Below are positions 16,483 to 24,439 of a DNA stretch of 64,000 bases, one piece after another. The stretch comes from Vitreimonas flagellata (lineage in GTDB: Bacteria; Pseudomonadota; Alphaproteobacteria; Caulobacterales; Aquidulcibacteraceae): positions 62,001-126,000 of the forward strand of contig NZ_SBJL01000002.1 in the NCBI RefSeq assembly GCF_004634425.1. The letters run 5' to 3'. The notes under the pieces were generated by a model. The model ran no database searches. It worked only from the letters and a program-made list of their open reading frames with translations, and was not told the origin of the DNA. The position numbers and the translations under genes were made by a program. Within the stretch, counting starts at the first letter, position 1. Each line of letters starts with the position of its first letter.

Positions 16483-17109
16483 CTAGCCACGACCGCGGTG
16501 GGGCGGACGGGCGGCCTGCGCCTCTTCTTGCGTCACGCGGCCGTCGCTGTTGGCGTCGAGACGCTGGAACATGGACGCGCCCATCGCGTCGAACTCGGCA
16601 CGTGAGAATTGGCGATCATTGTTCGCATCAAAGTTCTGGCGTTCCGGGCGATCGCCGCGCGCGCCACGCTCGGGACGCTCGCCACGTTCTGGCCGTTGCG
16701 GACGCTCCGACGCCTGGATCACGCCGTCGCGGTTCGCGTCGAGGCGATTGAAGTGCTCGAGCGGCCGCGCGAGGAATTCGTCGCGCGTGATATTGCCGTC
16801 ATTGTTGGCGTCCGCGCGTGTCAGCTGATGCATGCCGCCGCCGCGACCATGACGACCGCCGCGGTGCTCGCGGCCTGCGCGCATTTCTTCGCGGGCCAGC
16901 TGGCCGTCACGGTTTGCATCAAGGCGGGTGAATTCCGCCGCGCGGCCCGCATCGAATTCCTGGCGCGTTAGCGTGCCGTCATTGTTGGCGTCGAGCGCGA
17001 ACACGCCGCGCGGACCGCGCTCGGGCGGGCCGCCATCCTGCGCCATCGCAAAACCGGCGGCGCCTGCCAGCGCCGCGAAGCCAGCGGCGGCGAACAAGAT
17101 CTTACGCAT
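16483..17109 (-). CDS. Secreted EF-hand protein with six calcium-binding loops
   Basis: 208 residues with a signal peptide (MRKILFAAAGFAALAGAAGFAMA). Six EF-hand-type loops can be counted: DANNDGTLTRQE, DANRDGQLAREE, DANNDGNITRDE, DANRDGVIQASE, DANNDRQFSRAE, DANSDGRVTQEE. The fifth has Arg instead of the invariant Gly and may bind poorly. A His/Gly/Arg-rich linker (about 80-93) and a Pro-Glu-Arg linker separate the pairs. It probably binds calcium in the periplasm. The gene has its own terminator and stands between the exporter operon and a second EF-hand gene. Confidence 0.88.
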   Translation of the reverse strand: MRKILFAAAGFAALAGAAGFAMAQDGGPPERGPRGVFALDANNDGTLTRQEFDAGRAAEFTRLDANRDGQLAREEMRAGREHRGGRHGRGGGMHQLTRADANNDGNITRDEFLARPLEHFNRLDANRDGVIQASERPQRPERGERPERGARGDRPERQNFDANNDRQFSRAEFDAMGASMFQRLDANSDGRVTQEEAQAARPPHRGRG

Positions 17110-17225
17110 ATGGGTACTTCTCCTTCAGGCCGACCGGAGCCGGCCAAGCATTCCCTCTCCCTGTTGTTCTAAAACGCGGCTGTTTCGCGCGTTGGTCGCG
17201 CCTGCGACAAAGTTTGTCGGGGGAA

Positions 17226-17267
17226 CCAAAAGAAAAACGGCCGGCGCTGGGGGGCTAGCGCCGGCCG
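17226..17267 (-). terminator. Intrinsic terminator downstream of the EF-hand lipoprotein
   Basis: 11-bp perfect stem (17238-17248 with 17257-17267, loop 8 nt) followed on the minus strand by TTTTTCTTTTGG. It is the main object in the 17110-17421 gap, which otherwise contains only a second weak GC-rich inverted repeat near 17310-17340 and the promoter of the six-EF-hand gene. Confidence 0.75.
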
Positions 17268-17421
17268 CTGTCTCATAGAGACGCCGCTCTGGGGGGAGGG
17301 TGTAACGGCGCCTCCGGACCCAAGACCGCCGCGGGAGGCGAGCGCTCTTGAGTGATCCAAACCTAGCGCGTTCCTCAGTTTAAGGTTTTACGCGAACGCC
17401 ACGCACTGGCGCCAAAACGTG

Positions 17422-17928
17422 TCAGCCGTTCGGCCGCGTCATCGCGCCGGGCTGTTGCTCAGGCCGGCGTTCGGCAGGCGGGCGCGCCTGCCCGATCAGA
17501 CGCACGAATTCGCGCCGGGCGAGCGTGCCGCTTTGATCTTCATCGTAATCACTCACGCGGCCACGCACTTCAGCTTCGAATTCTTCGCGCGTGATCGTGT
17601 TATCGACGTTGCGGTCGAAATCCAAGCGATATGGGCCCATTTGCGTGCCGCCGAGCACTTGGTTGGACCAATTCTGAAACTCGATCGGCGCAATCGAGCC
17701 GTCACTATTCGCGTCAGCGCGCGCAAATTCGCGGCCGATGCCGGCCTCAATCTCAGCGGCGCTCACCGCGAGATCGCCATCGGCATCGAAGCTCACGAAC
17801 ATCAACGCATCGGCGGACATCAGCGCCCGGATCGGCTCGCGCGTCGGGCCAGAGCTGGAGCCGCCGCTTGCGCACGCCGTCAGCGCCAAGGCCGCGCCCG
17901 CACTCATCGCCAATGTCTTCAAACGCAT
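17422..17928 (-). CDS. EF-hand lipoprotein
   Basis: 168 residues from the ATG at 17928; the open frame reaches further upstream but only this start gives a signal peptide. Lipobox LTAC (cleavage before the cysteine at about residue 19), then a Ser/Gly tether. Four EF-hand-like loops follow: DADGDLAVSAAE, DANSDGSIAPIE, DRNVDNTITREE, DEDQSGTLARRE; the third lacks the central Gly. A proline-rich tail ends the protein. Likely a membrane-anchored periplasmic calcium-binding protein, divergent from the two-component system. Confidence 0.87.
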   Translation of the reverse strand: MRLKTLAMSAGAALALTACASGGSSSGPTREPIRALMSADALMFVSFDADGDLAVSAAEIEAGIGREFARADANSDGSIAPIEFQNWSNQVLGGTQMGPYRLDFDRNVDNTITREEFEAEVRGRVSDYDEDQSGTLARREFVRLIGQARPPAERRPEQQPGAMTRPNG

Positions 17929-18102
17929 GCATTGTCCCCTAATGAAGCGCCGCATCTGCACTGCCGACCAAGGCGGCCATGTGGCGGCGCGGGCTTTGTT
18001 CTTGCCTAAATGTGTCCACCCTCGCGCGGCGCCAAGGTTTGGCACAAGTCCGGCAAGGGCGCCTGGTAGATTTTTGCCAAAACCGAGCGCACATCAACTC
18101 CC

Positions 18103-18825
18103 ATGGCCCCCGAGGACCCACATATCCTGGTCGTGGACGACCATCGCGAGATCCGCGAATCCCTGGCGCAGTTCCTGAAAAAGAACGGCCGGCGCGCGAC
18201 CGCTGTCGAAAGCGCCGAAGCTGCGCGCAAGGCGATCAAGGAAAACCGGATCGATCTCGTTATCCTGGACATCATGATGCCGGGCGAGGATGGCCTCTCG
18301 CTCTGTCGCCATATCCGCGAGACCAATCACATTCCAGTGATCCTGCTCTCGGCCCGCGCTGAGGACCTCGATCGCATCATCGGCTTGGAAGTCGGCGCCG
18401 ACGATTACGTGGTGAAACCGTTCAACCCACGCGAACTCATGGCGCGCATGGACGCCGTTCTGCGTCGCACGCACTCACTGCCCCCGAATGTCGAGGCGCC
18501 GACGGGCGAGGCCATGCGCTTTGACAAATGGACATTGAAGATCGCCGAGCGCGAACTCGTCGACGTCGATGGCAACACGCATGAGCTCAGCACCGGCGAG
18601 TATCGTTTGCTACTGACGTTCTTGCAGCGCCCGAAAGTGGTGCTGACGCGCGATCAATTGCTCGACCTCGCATTTGACCGCGGCTCCGATGTGTTCGATC
18701 GCGCCGTTGATACGCAAGTCTCCCGTTTGCGCCGCAAGATCGAAGCGGACGCTCGCACCCCGAAGCTGATCAAGACCGTTTGGGGCGGCGGCTACGTGTT
18801 CACGGCGCCGGTCGAAAAGGCGTGA
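18103..18825 (+). CDS. OmpR/PhoB-type response regulator
   Basis: 240 residues. Receiver domain (about 5-120) with acidic pocket VVDD, phospho-acceptor D56 in LVILDIMMPG and K105 in YVVKPF. The C-terminal winged helix (about 140-236) has the OmpR hallmarks ELSTGEYRLLLTFLQRP, DTQVSRLRRKIE and WGGGYVF. Its stop overlaps the kinase start by 4 bp (GTGA). Divergent from the EF-hand lipoprotein gene, which is therefore a prime candidate target. Confidence 0.95.
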   Translation: MAPEDPHILVVDDHREIRESLAQFLKKNGRRATAVESAEAARKAIKENRIDLVILDIMMPGEDGLSLCRHIRETNHIPVILLSARAEDLDRIIGLEVGADDYVVKPFNPRELMARMDAVLRRTHSLPPNVEAPTGEAMRFDKWTLKIAERELVDVDGNTHELSTGEYRLLLTFLQRPKVVLTRDQLLDLAFDRGSDVFDRAVDTQVSRLRRKIEADARTPKLIKTVWGGGYVFTAPVEKA

Positions 18826-20228
18826 AGTTCAATCCGTTGAATACGCTGACCGGTCGCATGGTGCTCGTCACCATCGTCGCCGTGCTGCTGTCGTACGGCA
18901 TCGCCTTCGGCATCTACGCCAACGAGCGCGGCGCCGCGCTGCGGCGTGCGGCCGAGACCGGCGTGATCGAGCGCGTTGCGTTCACCGCCGAGCGTTTGCG
19001 CGAAGCGAGCATCCCTGAGCGGCGTGTGCTGGTGGACACCATCCGCGACTACGCGATCCGCTACGAGGTCGCGGAGACGCCGGACGTGAGCGGCGGCATT
19101 GGCGGCGGCACGGGCGCACGCATCGCGCGCGGCGTGGCTGAGCGTTTGCCGGATACGCAAGTCTGGGCGCAGACGCTGATCGTCGAAAGCACCTCACGAC
19201 GCTTCCGTATGCGCAACGACGACGGTCCGCCGCCTGACCGTCCACGCCGAGAGGCCGGCTTCGAGCGTGAGCCGCCGCCCGATGCGCCGCGCGTGAAGGC
19301 CACCGAGGTGCGCCTCGCTGTGCAGCTCTCGGAAGGCTCTTGGCTCAATGTGCGCGCCCACCTGCCCGGCCCGCGTCCCGCGCCGCTCAGCGTGCTCGCG
19401 GCGGCAATCGTCTCCGTGATCGTGGTCGGCGTTGGCGCGGCCCTCGTCTCGCGCCAAATCGGGCGCCCACTGGCGGACCTCGCCGCAGCAGCGCGTGCAC
19501 TCGGCTCCGGCCAGGCCAATGTCACCGCCCCTGTGAGCGGCCCCGATGACGTGCGTCGCGCCTCTACCGCCTTTAACGCGATGGCTGAACGCCTGGGTCA
19601 CCAACTCAATCGCCAGCGCCAAATGCTTTGGGCGTTGAGCCACGACCTGCGCACGCCGATCACCGCGATACGGCTACGCGCTGAATTGATTGAGGATGAA
19701 AGCGAACGCCAGCGGCTACTCGCCTCTGTCGCCGAGATGGAAACGCTCACCGAGCAAGCGCTCTCGCTCGCCCGCGCGGGCGCCAGCGAAGAAGCGCGTA
19801 TGAACGTCGATCTGGCCGAGATCGCGCGCACGTTATGTGGCGAATTGCAGGACATCGGCATCAACATCAGCGCTGAGGCGCCGGATGCGGTGATGGCCGA
19901 ATGCCGCCCCAGTGAAATCGCGCGCGCCGCGCGCAACCTGGCCGAGAACGCGGCCAAATATGCGGGCGGCGGTGTCATGCGCGTCTATCGCGATGGCGCG
20001 CATGTCGTGGTTGAGGTAAGCGACAACGGTCCTGGCGTGGCGGCGGATCAGTTGGAGAAGCTCTCCGCGCCCTTTTTCCGCGCCGATTCCGCGCGCAGCG
20101 GCGCCCCGAACGGTGCGGGCCTAGGCCTTGCGATCGCGCAAGCCATCGCCGAGGCGCATGGCGGCAGTCTCGTGCTCGAAAATCGCGCTGGCGGCGGCTT
20201 CAGCGCCAAATTGATGCTGCCCGCCTAA
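18822..20228 (+). CDS. Membrane sensor histidine kinase
   Basis: 468 residues from the GTG at 18822 overlapping the regulator stop. First membrane helix (MVLVTIVAVLLSYGIAFGIY), a periplasmic sensor of about 150 residues with an acidic/proline-rich stretch (DDGPPPDRPRRE), second helix (LAAAIVSVIVVGVGAALV), HAMP, then HisKA with the phospho-accepting His in ALSHDLRTPITAIRLRAE, and HATPase_c with N-box (LAENAAKYA), G1 (DNGPGV) and G2 (GAGLGLAI). Partner of the upstream regulator. Neighbouring envelope export and calcium-binding genes suggest an envelope or cation stimulus. Confidence 0.93.
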   Translation: MKFNPLNTLTGRMVLVTIVAVLLSYGIAFGIYANERGAALRRAAETGVIERVAFTAERLREASIPERRVLVDTIRDYAIRYEVAETPDVSGGIGGGTGARIARGVAERLPDTQVWAQTLIVESTSRRFRMRNDDGPPPDRPRREAGFEREPPPDAPRVKATEVRLAVQLSEGSWLNVRAHLPGPRPAPLSVLAAAIVSVIVVGVGAALVSRQIGRPLADLAAAARALGSGQANVTAPVSGPDDVRRASTAFNAMAERLGHQLNRQRQMLWALSHDLRTPITAIRLRAELIEDESERQRLLASVAEMETLTEQALSLARAGASEEARMNVDLAEIARTLCGELQDIGINISAEAPDAVMAECRPSEIARAARNLAENAAKYAGGGVMRVYRDGAHVVVEVSDNGPGVAADQLEKLSAPFFRADSARSGAPNGAGLGLAIAQAIAEAHGGSLVLENRAGGGFSAKLMLPA

Positions 20229-20306
20229 GGTCCCCACACGGAACTTTGCGCGCCATTCATCTACGACACTGACAAGCCGCGCCCGCTATGGCATCGCGGT
20301 TCGACC

Positions 20307-22079
20307 ATGACGACCCAAGACCCACCCCGGCCGCCCACAGCGGATTCCATCGTGGACGCTTGGATCGCCAATCCCGGTCGCGCGGCGACTTACGATCTCG
20401 CGGACACGGTCGCCGAAACACAAGCATGGCCGTTGTTGGCGCGTTCAATGATTGCGGTCGCGATCGTCGGCGCCAATGGCGCGCACCTGTGGTGCGATGC
20501 GCATTTTGCTGATTGGGCGCCGGCCGATGCGATCGACCCCGCTATAGTCGCGACCACGCGCAGTTCTGGCGCACCACGTTCCACGGCCGCATCCGACATC
20601 AACGGCCAACCGCTGGTGTTGGTCTATCTGCCTGCACGCGATGGCGAAGCTTATGTCGAGGGCCGCCGCGTTGAAGCTGGTCAGGTCGTCGTCGTCGCGA
20701 TTTCACTCGCACACGATGGGGACATTCTGCTCAGTGCGGCGCGCGCACATGGTATGACCGAGCGCGAAGCGCGCGTCGCGGCGGCACTTGTGCGTCACGG
20801 CACATTGCCGCGCGCGGCTGGCGCCTGCGGCATGAGCTACGCGTCCGCACGCGACGCGATCGCGGCGTGCCTGCGCAAAGCGGGCGCCGCGCGGCAAAGC
20901 GAACTCGTATCGCTCCTGACGCAACAAGCTGGCTATCTCCCCGCCGATCGTGACGGCGCGGCCCGAGCCTTGCGCGATATTTTTGGATTATCGGCGCGCG
21001 AAGCCGAATTGGCGCTTCTGCTTTCCGAAGGCCACACACGCAGCGAAGCGGCAGCGGCCGCGGGGCTTTCGGAGTCCGTGGCCAAAGATGTGTTCGAGCG
21101 TGTGTTCATCGCGCTTGGCGTCTCCTCAGCGCCGCAAGTGAGCCGCGTCGCGGCCGAGGCGTTCGCCGCATCCCTGCTGCCGCAGGCGCCTGCAAACATC
21201 GTTTGGAGCGATGCGGTGCATGGCGAGCCGCTACGCCTCATCTCGCGTGTCGACGGCGGGCGCATCGCGCTCAGCGATTTCGGCCCGCCCAGCGGCAATC
21301 CCGTGCTGATCGTGCATTCGAGCGCCACCACGCGGCATCCCGCACGCAGTCTCGTGCGCGCGCTACAAGCCGCCGGTTATCGCCCGCTCGCGATCGACCG
21401 GCCGGGCTTCGGTCTCAGCGATATGCGCGAGGACGATCCCGATCCCTTTCGCACCGCCGCGCACGACATGAAGCGCCTGTGCGACCTGCTCGACCTCCCC
21501 CGCATCGACATCGTCGCACGCGGTGGCGCACACGCTGCACTTGCGTTCGCGCATCTCTATCCTGAGGCCTGCGGCCGAGTGATCGCGCTCAATCCGGATA
21601 CCGTGATTGACGCACAATCGAAGCGGGAAGGCGTTCTGGGCGCCGCCAAGCACGCCGTATGGCGGCGCCCGCACTTCATCGAGAAATTTGCGCGCATCAT
21701 CAGCGCGCAGGCGACGCCGAAGCGCGTCACCCAATTGATGCGCGCCTCGATGCGCTCAAGCCCACCGGATTTGGCTGTATTCGAAGACGAGCGTGAATTG
21801 GCGGACTATCATCGCGCCGTGATGCTGTTCGCGACCGGTCGTCTCTCTGGCTTCATCGCCGAGCAGCGCGCATATGCAGACGGCATCGACGCGCCAGCAC
21901 TCGTTGATGCTTCGAATTGGACCGTGCTCCTTGGCGCACACGATCCCCTGCACCATGTCGATGACATGCTCGGCTATTGGCGTCCGCGCCTACCGGGCGC
22001 GCGGTTCGAGACAATCGCTGAGGCCGGCCGCTTCGTGCATCTCAGCCATCCGCACGCGGTCCTAGCAGCACTCAAATGA
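20307..22079 (+). CDS. Tandem LuxR-type HTH protein fused to an alpha/beta-hydrolase without the nucleophile
   Basis: 590 residues. Unassigned N-terminal domain (1-145), two LuxR/GerE-like HTH segments (about 150-205, MTEREARVAAALVRHG; about 225-282, LSAREAELALLLSEGHT), then an alpha/beta-hydrolase fold (about 305-590). The strand-order motifs are recognisable (DRPGFGLSDMR; acid D546 in GAHDPLHH; His578 in GRFVHLSHP). But the elbow that should read GxSxG is A-R-G-G-A (404-408), so the catalytic serine is a glycine. The hydrolase part is then probably a ligand-binding sensor rather than an enzyme. No partner gene is in operon with it. Confidence 0.85.
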   Translation: MTTQDPPRPPTADSIVDAWIANPGRAATYDLADTVAETQAWPLLARSMIAVAIVGANGAHLWCDAHFADWAPADAIDPAIVATTRSSGAPRSTAASDINGQPLVLVYLPARDGEAYVEGRRVEAGQVVVVAISLAHDGDILLSAARAHGMTEREARVAAALVRHGTLPRAAGACGMSYASARDAIAACLRKAGAARQSELVSLLTQQAGYLPADRDGAARALRDIFGLSAREAELALLLSEGHTRSEAAAAAGLSESVAKDVFERVFIALGVSSAPQVSRVAAEAFAASLLPQAPANIVWSDAVHGEPLRLISRVDGGRIALSDFGPPSGNPVLIVHSSATTRHPARSLVRALQAAGYRPLAIDRPGFGLSDMREDDPDPFRTAAHDMKRLCDLLDLPRIDIVARGGAHAALAFAHLYPEACGRVIALNPDTVIDAQSKREGVLGAAKHAVWRRPHFIEKFARIISAQATPKRVTQLMRASMRSSPPDLAVFEDERELADYHRAVMLFATGRLSGFIAEQRAYADGIDAPALVDASNWTVLLGAHDPLHHVDDMLGYWRPRLPGARFETIAEAGRFVHLSHPHAVLAALK

Positions 22080-22129
22080 AGGAGCGCGCGGATTGCTCCA
22101 CGCGCCCCAAATCATGCTCCTTTTGTCGA

Positions 22130-23011
22130 TTAGTTCACACGCTCAACCGTGTAGCCCCGCGCCCGCAATTGCGCGACCAGTCCCTCGGCGCCCAACAAGT
22201 GACCGGCGCCAACAGCTACAAAGTCCACGCCCGAACCATTCAGCTCGTTTGCGATCACCTGCATCCACGCGTTGTTGCGCTGCACAAAGATCAAATCGTA
22301 GAGTTCCGGATACTGCGCCCGCGTCTCTTCGATCACCAGCGTGGTGAGCGCCGCTTCGTCGCCGGTTTCCCACGCATTCGAAAGTTGCGTGATCATCGCG
22401 GCCGCTGCTGGCGCCTGCACGATGGCTTCGCGCAGCATCTCGCGTTGTGCCTCGGGCGCCATGTTGTCGAAGAAGCCCAATTGCTGTTCGATCGTTTCGA
22501 AGCTGCGCATGGTCTTGCCGCCTGTCTCCGCAAACACGTCGACCTGACGATCAACACCCGACGTTGGATCAAAGCCCGCCTGCATCATCGGCACGACCGA
22601 GAGCGTCAGCGCCGCGATCCACGGCTCTTGGCCTTCAAGCGCAGCCGCCGGAATGCCCATGCCCGTCAGCGCCGCGGCAAGTTGGGCGTTTTCCTCGGCG
22701 CTCAGCCAACTCGAGAGCGGTCGGCCCGGCGCGGCGGCGCCCAATTGCATCGCCAATTGTTGCGCTTGCGCGTCCGCCGCGGGCGAAATCTCAATCTCGG
22801 TCCAGACTTCTTGCGACTCCGTGATCGCGGCGCGCACGCGGTCATTGCCCCAATCGGCGCCGCGTGGACGAATGTGAACCGTGCCATAGAGATACATGGT
22901 GCTGTCCGCGTCACGCACCACGTAGAGCGGCGGATTGATTGATTGCTGTGCGTCGGCTGGCGACGACATTGCCATAAACGCGGTGAAGGCCAGAATTGCT
23001 TGCTTAAACAT
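22130..23011 (-). CDS. TraB/GumN family protein
   Basis: 293 residues from the ATG at 23011, preceded by GGAGGGG; signal peptide MFKQAILAFTAFMAMSSPADA. Typical GumN/TraB landmarks: YVVRDADSTMYLYGTVHIRP, a central SFETIEQQLGFFDNM segment, and the C-terminal FVAVGAGHLLGAEGLVAQLRARGYTVERV. The family contains Tiki-like metalloprotease folds; the GTVH and GAGHL motifs supply the conserved His residues. Periplasmic; substrate unknown. The XRE operon ends just upstream. Confidence 0.9.
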   Translation of the reverse strand: MFKQAILAFTAFMAMSSPADAQQSINPPLYVVRDADSTMYLYGTVHIRPRGADWGNDRVRAAITESQEVWTEIEISPAADAQAQQLAMQLGAAAPGRPLSSWLSAEENAQLAAALTGMGIPAAALEGQEPWIAALTLSVVPMMQAGFDPTSGVDRQVDVFAETGGKTMRSFETIEQQLGFFDNMAPEAQREMLREAIVQAPAAAAMITQLSNAWETGDEAALTTLVIEETRAQYPELYDLIFVQRNNAWMQVIANELNGSGVDFVAVGAGHLLGAEGLVAQLRARGYTVERVN

Positions 23012-23043
23012 GTTACCCCTCCTTAGTGTTGAACTTGGATGAC

Positions 23044-23259
23044 TCATCGGGCGGCTTCGGCGACGCCCTCGTCATCAATGAAGATCTCTTCGATATGCAG
23101 TCCGAATAGACGCGCGATCTTGAAGGCCAGCGGCAACGACGGGTCGTACCTGCCTGTCTCGATCGCGTTAATGGTTTGGCGCGATGCGCCGAGCTTTTCG
23201 GCGAGATCGGCCTGGCTCCATTCGCGCTCGGCACGGAGCACTCTCAGGCGATTTTTCAT
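23044..23259 (-). CDS. XRE-family regulator of the YozG type
   Basis: 71 residues, a single Cro/CI helix-turn-helix: RAEREWSQADLAEKLGASRQTINAIETGRYDPSLPLAFKIARLFG. These small regulators usually accompany a small membrane protein gene and repress their own operon. The start overlaps the stop of the membrane-protein gene by 4 bp. Palindromic TGACAA/TTGTCA sites in front of the operon (24308-24334) are the likely operators. Confidence 0.93.
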   Translation of the reverse strand: MKNRLRVLRAEREWSQADLAEKLGASRQTINAIETGRYDPSLPLAFKIARLFGLHIEEIFIDDEGVAEAAR

Positions 23260-24164
23260 GCGGGCTTCCCCGCCGCGTTTATCTGACCGACGGCAGCGGA
23301 TGCGACGTAGGACGTCGCCAACAATTGCACGAAGATCAGCGCAAGAAAGACACCCGTCGCCGAAAGCGGCGGCGCGTAGCCAAGCGGCTCAAGCAGAGCC
23401 CACACAAACGACCCCACGGTCAGGACAATCGCGGAGACCGAATAGCCATCCACAACATGCCGCCGTTGCATTTCGTCAAAGCCGCGCCACAGCACATAGC
23501 TGGAGACGACATTGAGCACCGCCGCGGCAACCGCGAACACCAGCGGGCCGATGAGCGCACTCGCTTCCGCCTGACGCATCACCGCAAGCGCGCAGCACGC
23601 AACACCCAGCGCGAACATCCCCGCGCTGCTCCACGCGAACACCCGGCGCTCGGCGCGGCGCAAATCCTCGAAATCAATCTCGGTGGTCTCTTCGACCTGC
23701 AAGGCAGCAACCGCGTTGCGCCCGAACAGCGCTATGCCGCCGATCATGAGGCCCAGCACGATACACATCGTGCCGATCACCCATAGGCACATATCAAGCA
23801 TGGTTGCTTCGGCCATCGGTCCGACAAGCGCGGTGATGAGGCCAGGCACACCGGCGAAGAGTTCAAGACACAAGCCCATGACGAAGCCGCCGGCGGCGCC
23901 AAGCACGCCGTAGAGCGTCCAGCGCAGCCAGAACGGACGCCCGCGTCCGAGCGCCCGGGCGATCAGCAACGCAGCGACGATCGCCAAGATCGGGATCACG
24001 TACATGGCGGGTACCGCTAGCGCGGTCGGCACGCCGCGTTCCGCGACCCAGGCCGCGGTCTCCGCATCGGGCGCACCCGTGGCGACCATCGCCGCAGCCA
24101 ATAAGCCAAGTGTGACAACGCCGTACGTGTTCTGTCGTGGCGCGGTTGGGGTGGACGAACTCAT
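23256..24164 (-). CDS. Multi-pass membrane protein in XRE operon
   Basis: 302 residues with about eight predicted membrane helices grouped in two halves (GVVTLGLLAAAMVATG, AVPAMYVIPILAIVAALLIA, ... ; MFALGVACCALAVM, IGPLVFAVAAAVLNVV, ...). A cytosolic acidic linker (LQVEETTEIDFEDLRRAERR, about 155-175) joins them. No family that I can name. Middle gene of a three-gene operon with a 35-residue membrane peptide upstream and the XRE regulator downstream. Confidence 0.8.
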   Translation of the reverse strand: MSSSTPTAPRQNTYGVVTLGLLAAAMVATGAPDAETAAWVAERGVPTALAVPAMYVIPILAIVAALLIARALGRGRPFWLRWTLYGVLGAAGGFVMGLCLELFAGVPGLITALVGPMAEATMLDMCLWVIGTMCIVLGLMIGGIALFGRNAVAALQVEETTEIDFEDLRRAERRVFAWSSAGMFALGVACCALAVMRQAEASALIGPLVFAVAAAVLNVVSSYVLWRGFDEMQRRHVVDGYSVSAIVLTVGSFVWALLEPLGYAPPLSATGVFLALIFVQLLATSYVASAAVGQINAAGKPA

Positions 24165-24188
24165 CGTGTTTCTCCGAACAACGCGGAC

Positions 24189-24296
24189 TTAGGCGAGCAC
24201 CAGCGACGCCTGCTGCAGCACCGCGAACGCGACGGGCGCGAGCAGCACCGCGGCAAGGACTAGGTTGGCGAACTTGGTGGCGAATTGAACTTTCAT
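24189..24296 (-). CDS. 35-residue single-helix membrane micropeptide
   Basis: A short ORF from ATG 24296 to TAA 24189, preceded at good distance by AAAGGGG. The product has a basic N-terminus and one hydrophobic helix (NLVLAAVLLAPVAFAVL). It ends 24 bp before the membrane protein gene and directly follows the palindromic operators, so it is the first gene of the XRE operon. It has no recognised homologue family; ribosome site, position and composition all favour a real gene. Confidence 0.6.
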   Translation of the reverse strand: MKVQFATKFANLVLAAVLLAPVAFAVLQQASLVLA

Positions 24297-24307
24297 GGCA
24301 AACCCCT

Positions 24308-24334
24308 TTGTCAAAGTGACAAGGGTATTTGTCA
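24308..24334. promoter_or_regulatory. Overlapping palindromes, likely XRE operators
   Basis: TGACAA-N6-TTGTCA (24317-24334) and TTGTC-N5-GACAA (24308-24322) share one half site and lie directly before the ribosome site of the micropeptide gene. Arrangement and spacing fit a dimeric Cro/CI-like repressor encoded at the end of the same operon. Confidence 0.6.
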
Positions 24335-24360
24335 TGCTCGGCAGCGAGATGTCAAGTATG

Positions 24361-24397
24361 TTTTCCAAAAAGACGCGATTCTTTTCCCAAAAGACGC
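24361..24397. repeat. Two 16-bp direct repeats between the XRE operon and dcd
   Basis: TTTTCCAAAAAGACGC (24361-24376) recurs with one change at 24382-24397, a 21-bp period, i.e. two DNA turns. They lie about 65 bp upstream of the micropeptide gene in an AT-rich patch and may be activator sites or the upstream part of the promoter. Confidence 0.4.
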
Positions 24398-24439
24398 ACC
24401 TTTTTGTCTAAGTGGCTAATCTGCTTTACGTTTTTCCAC

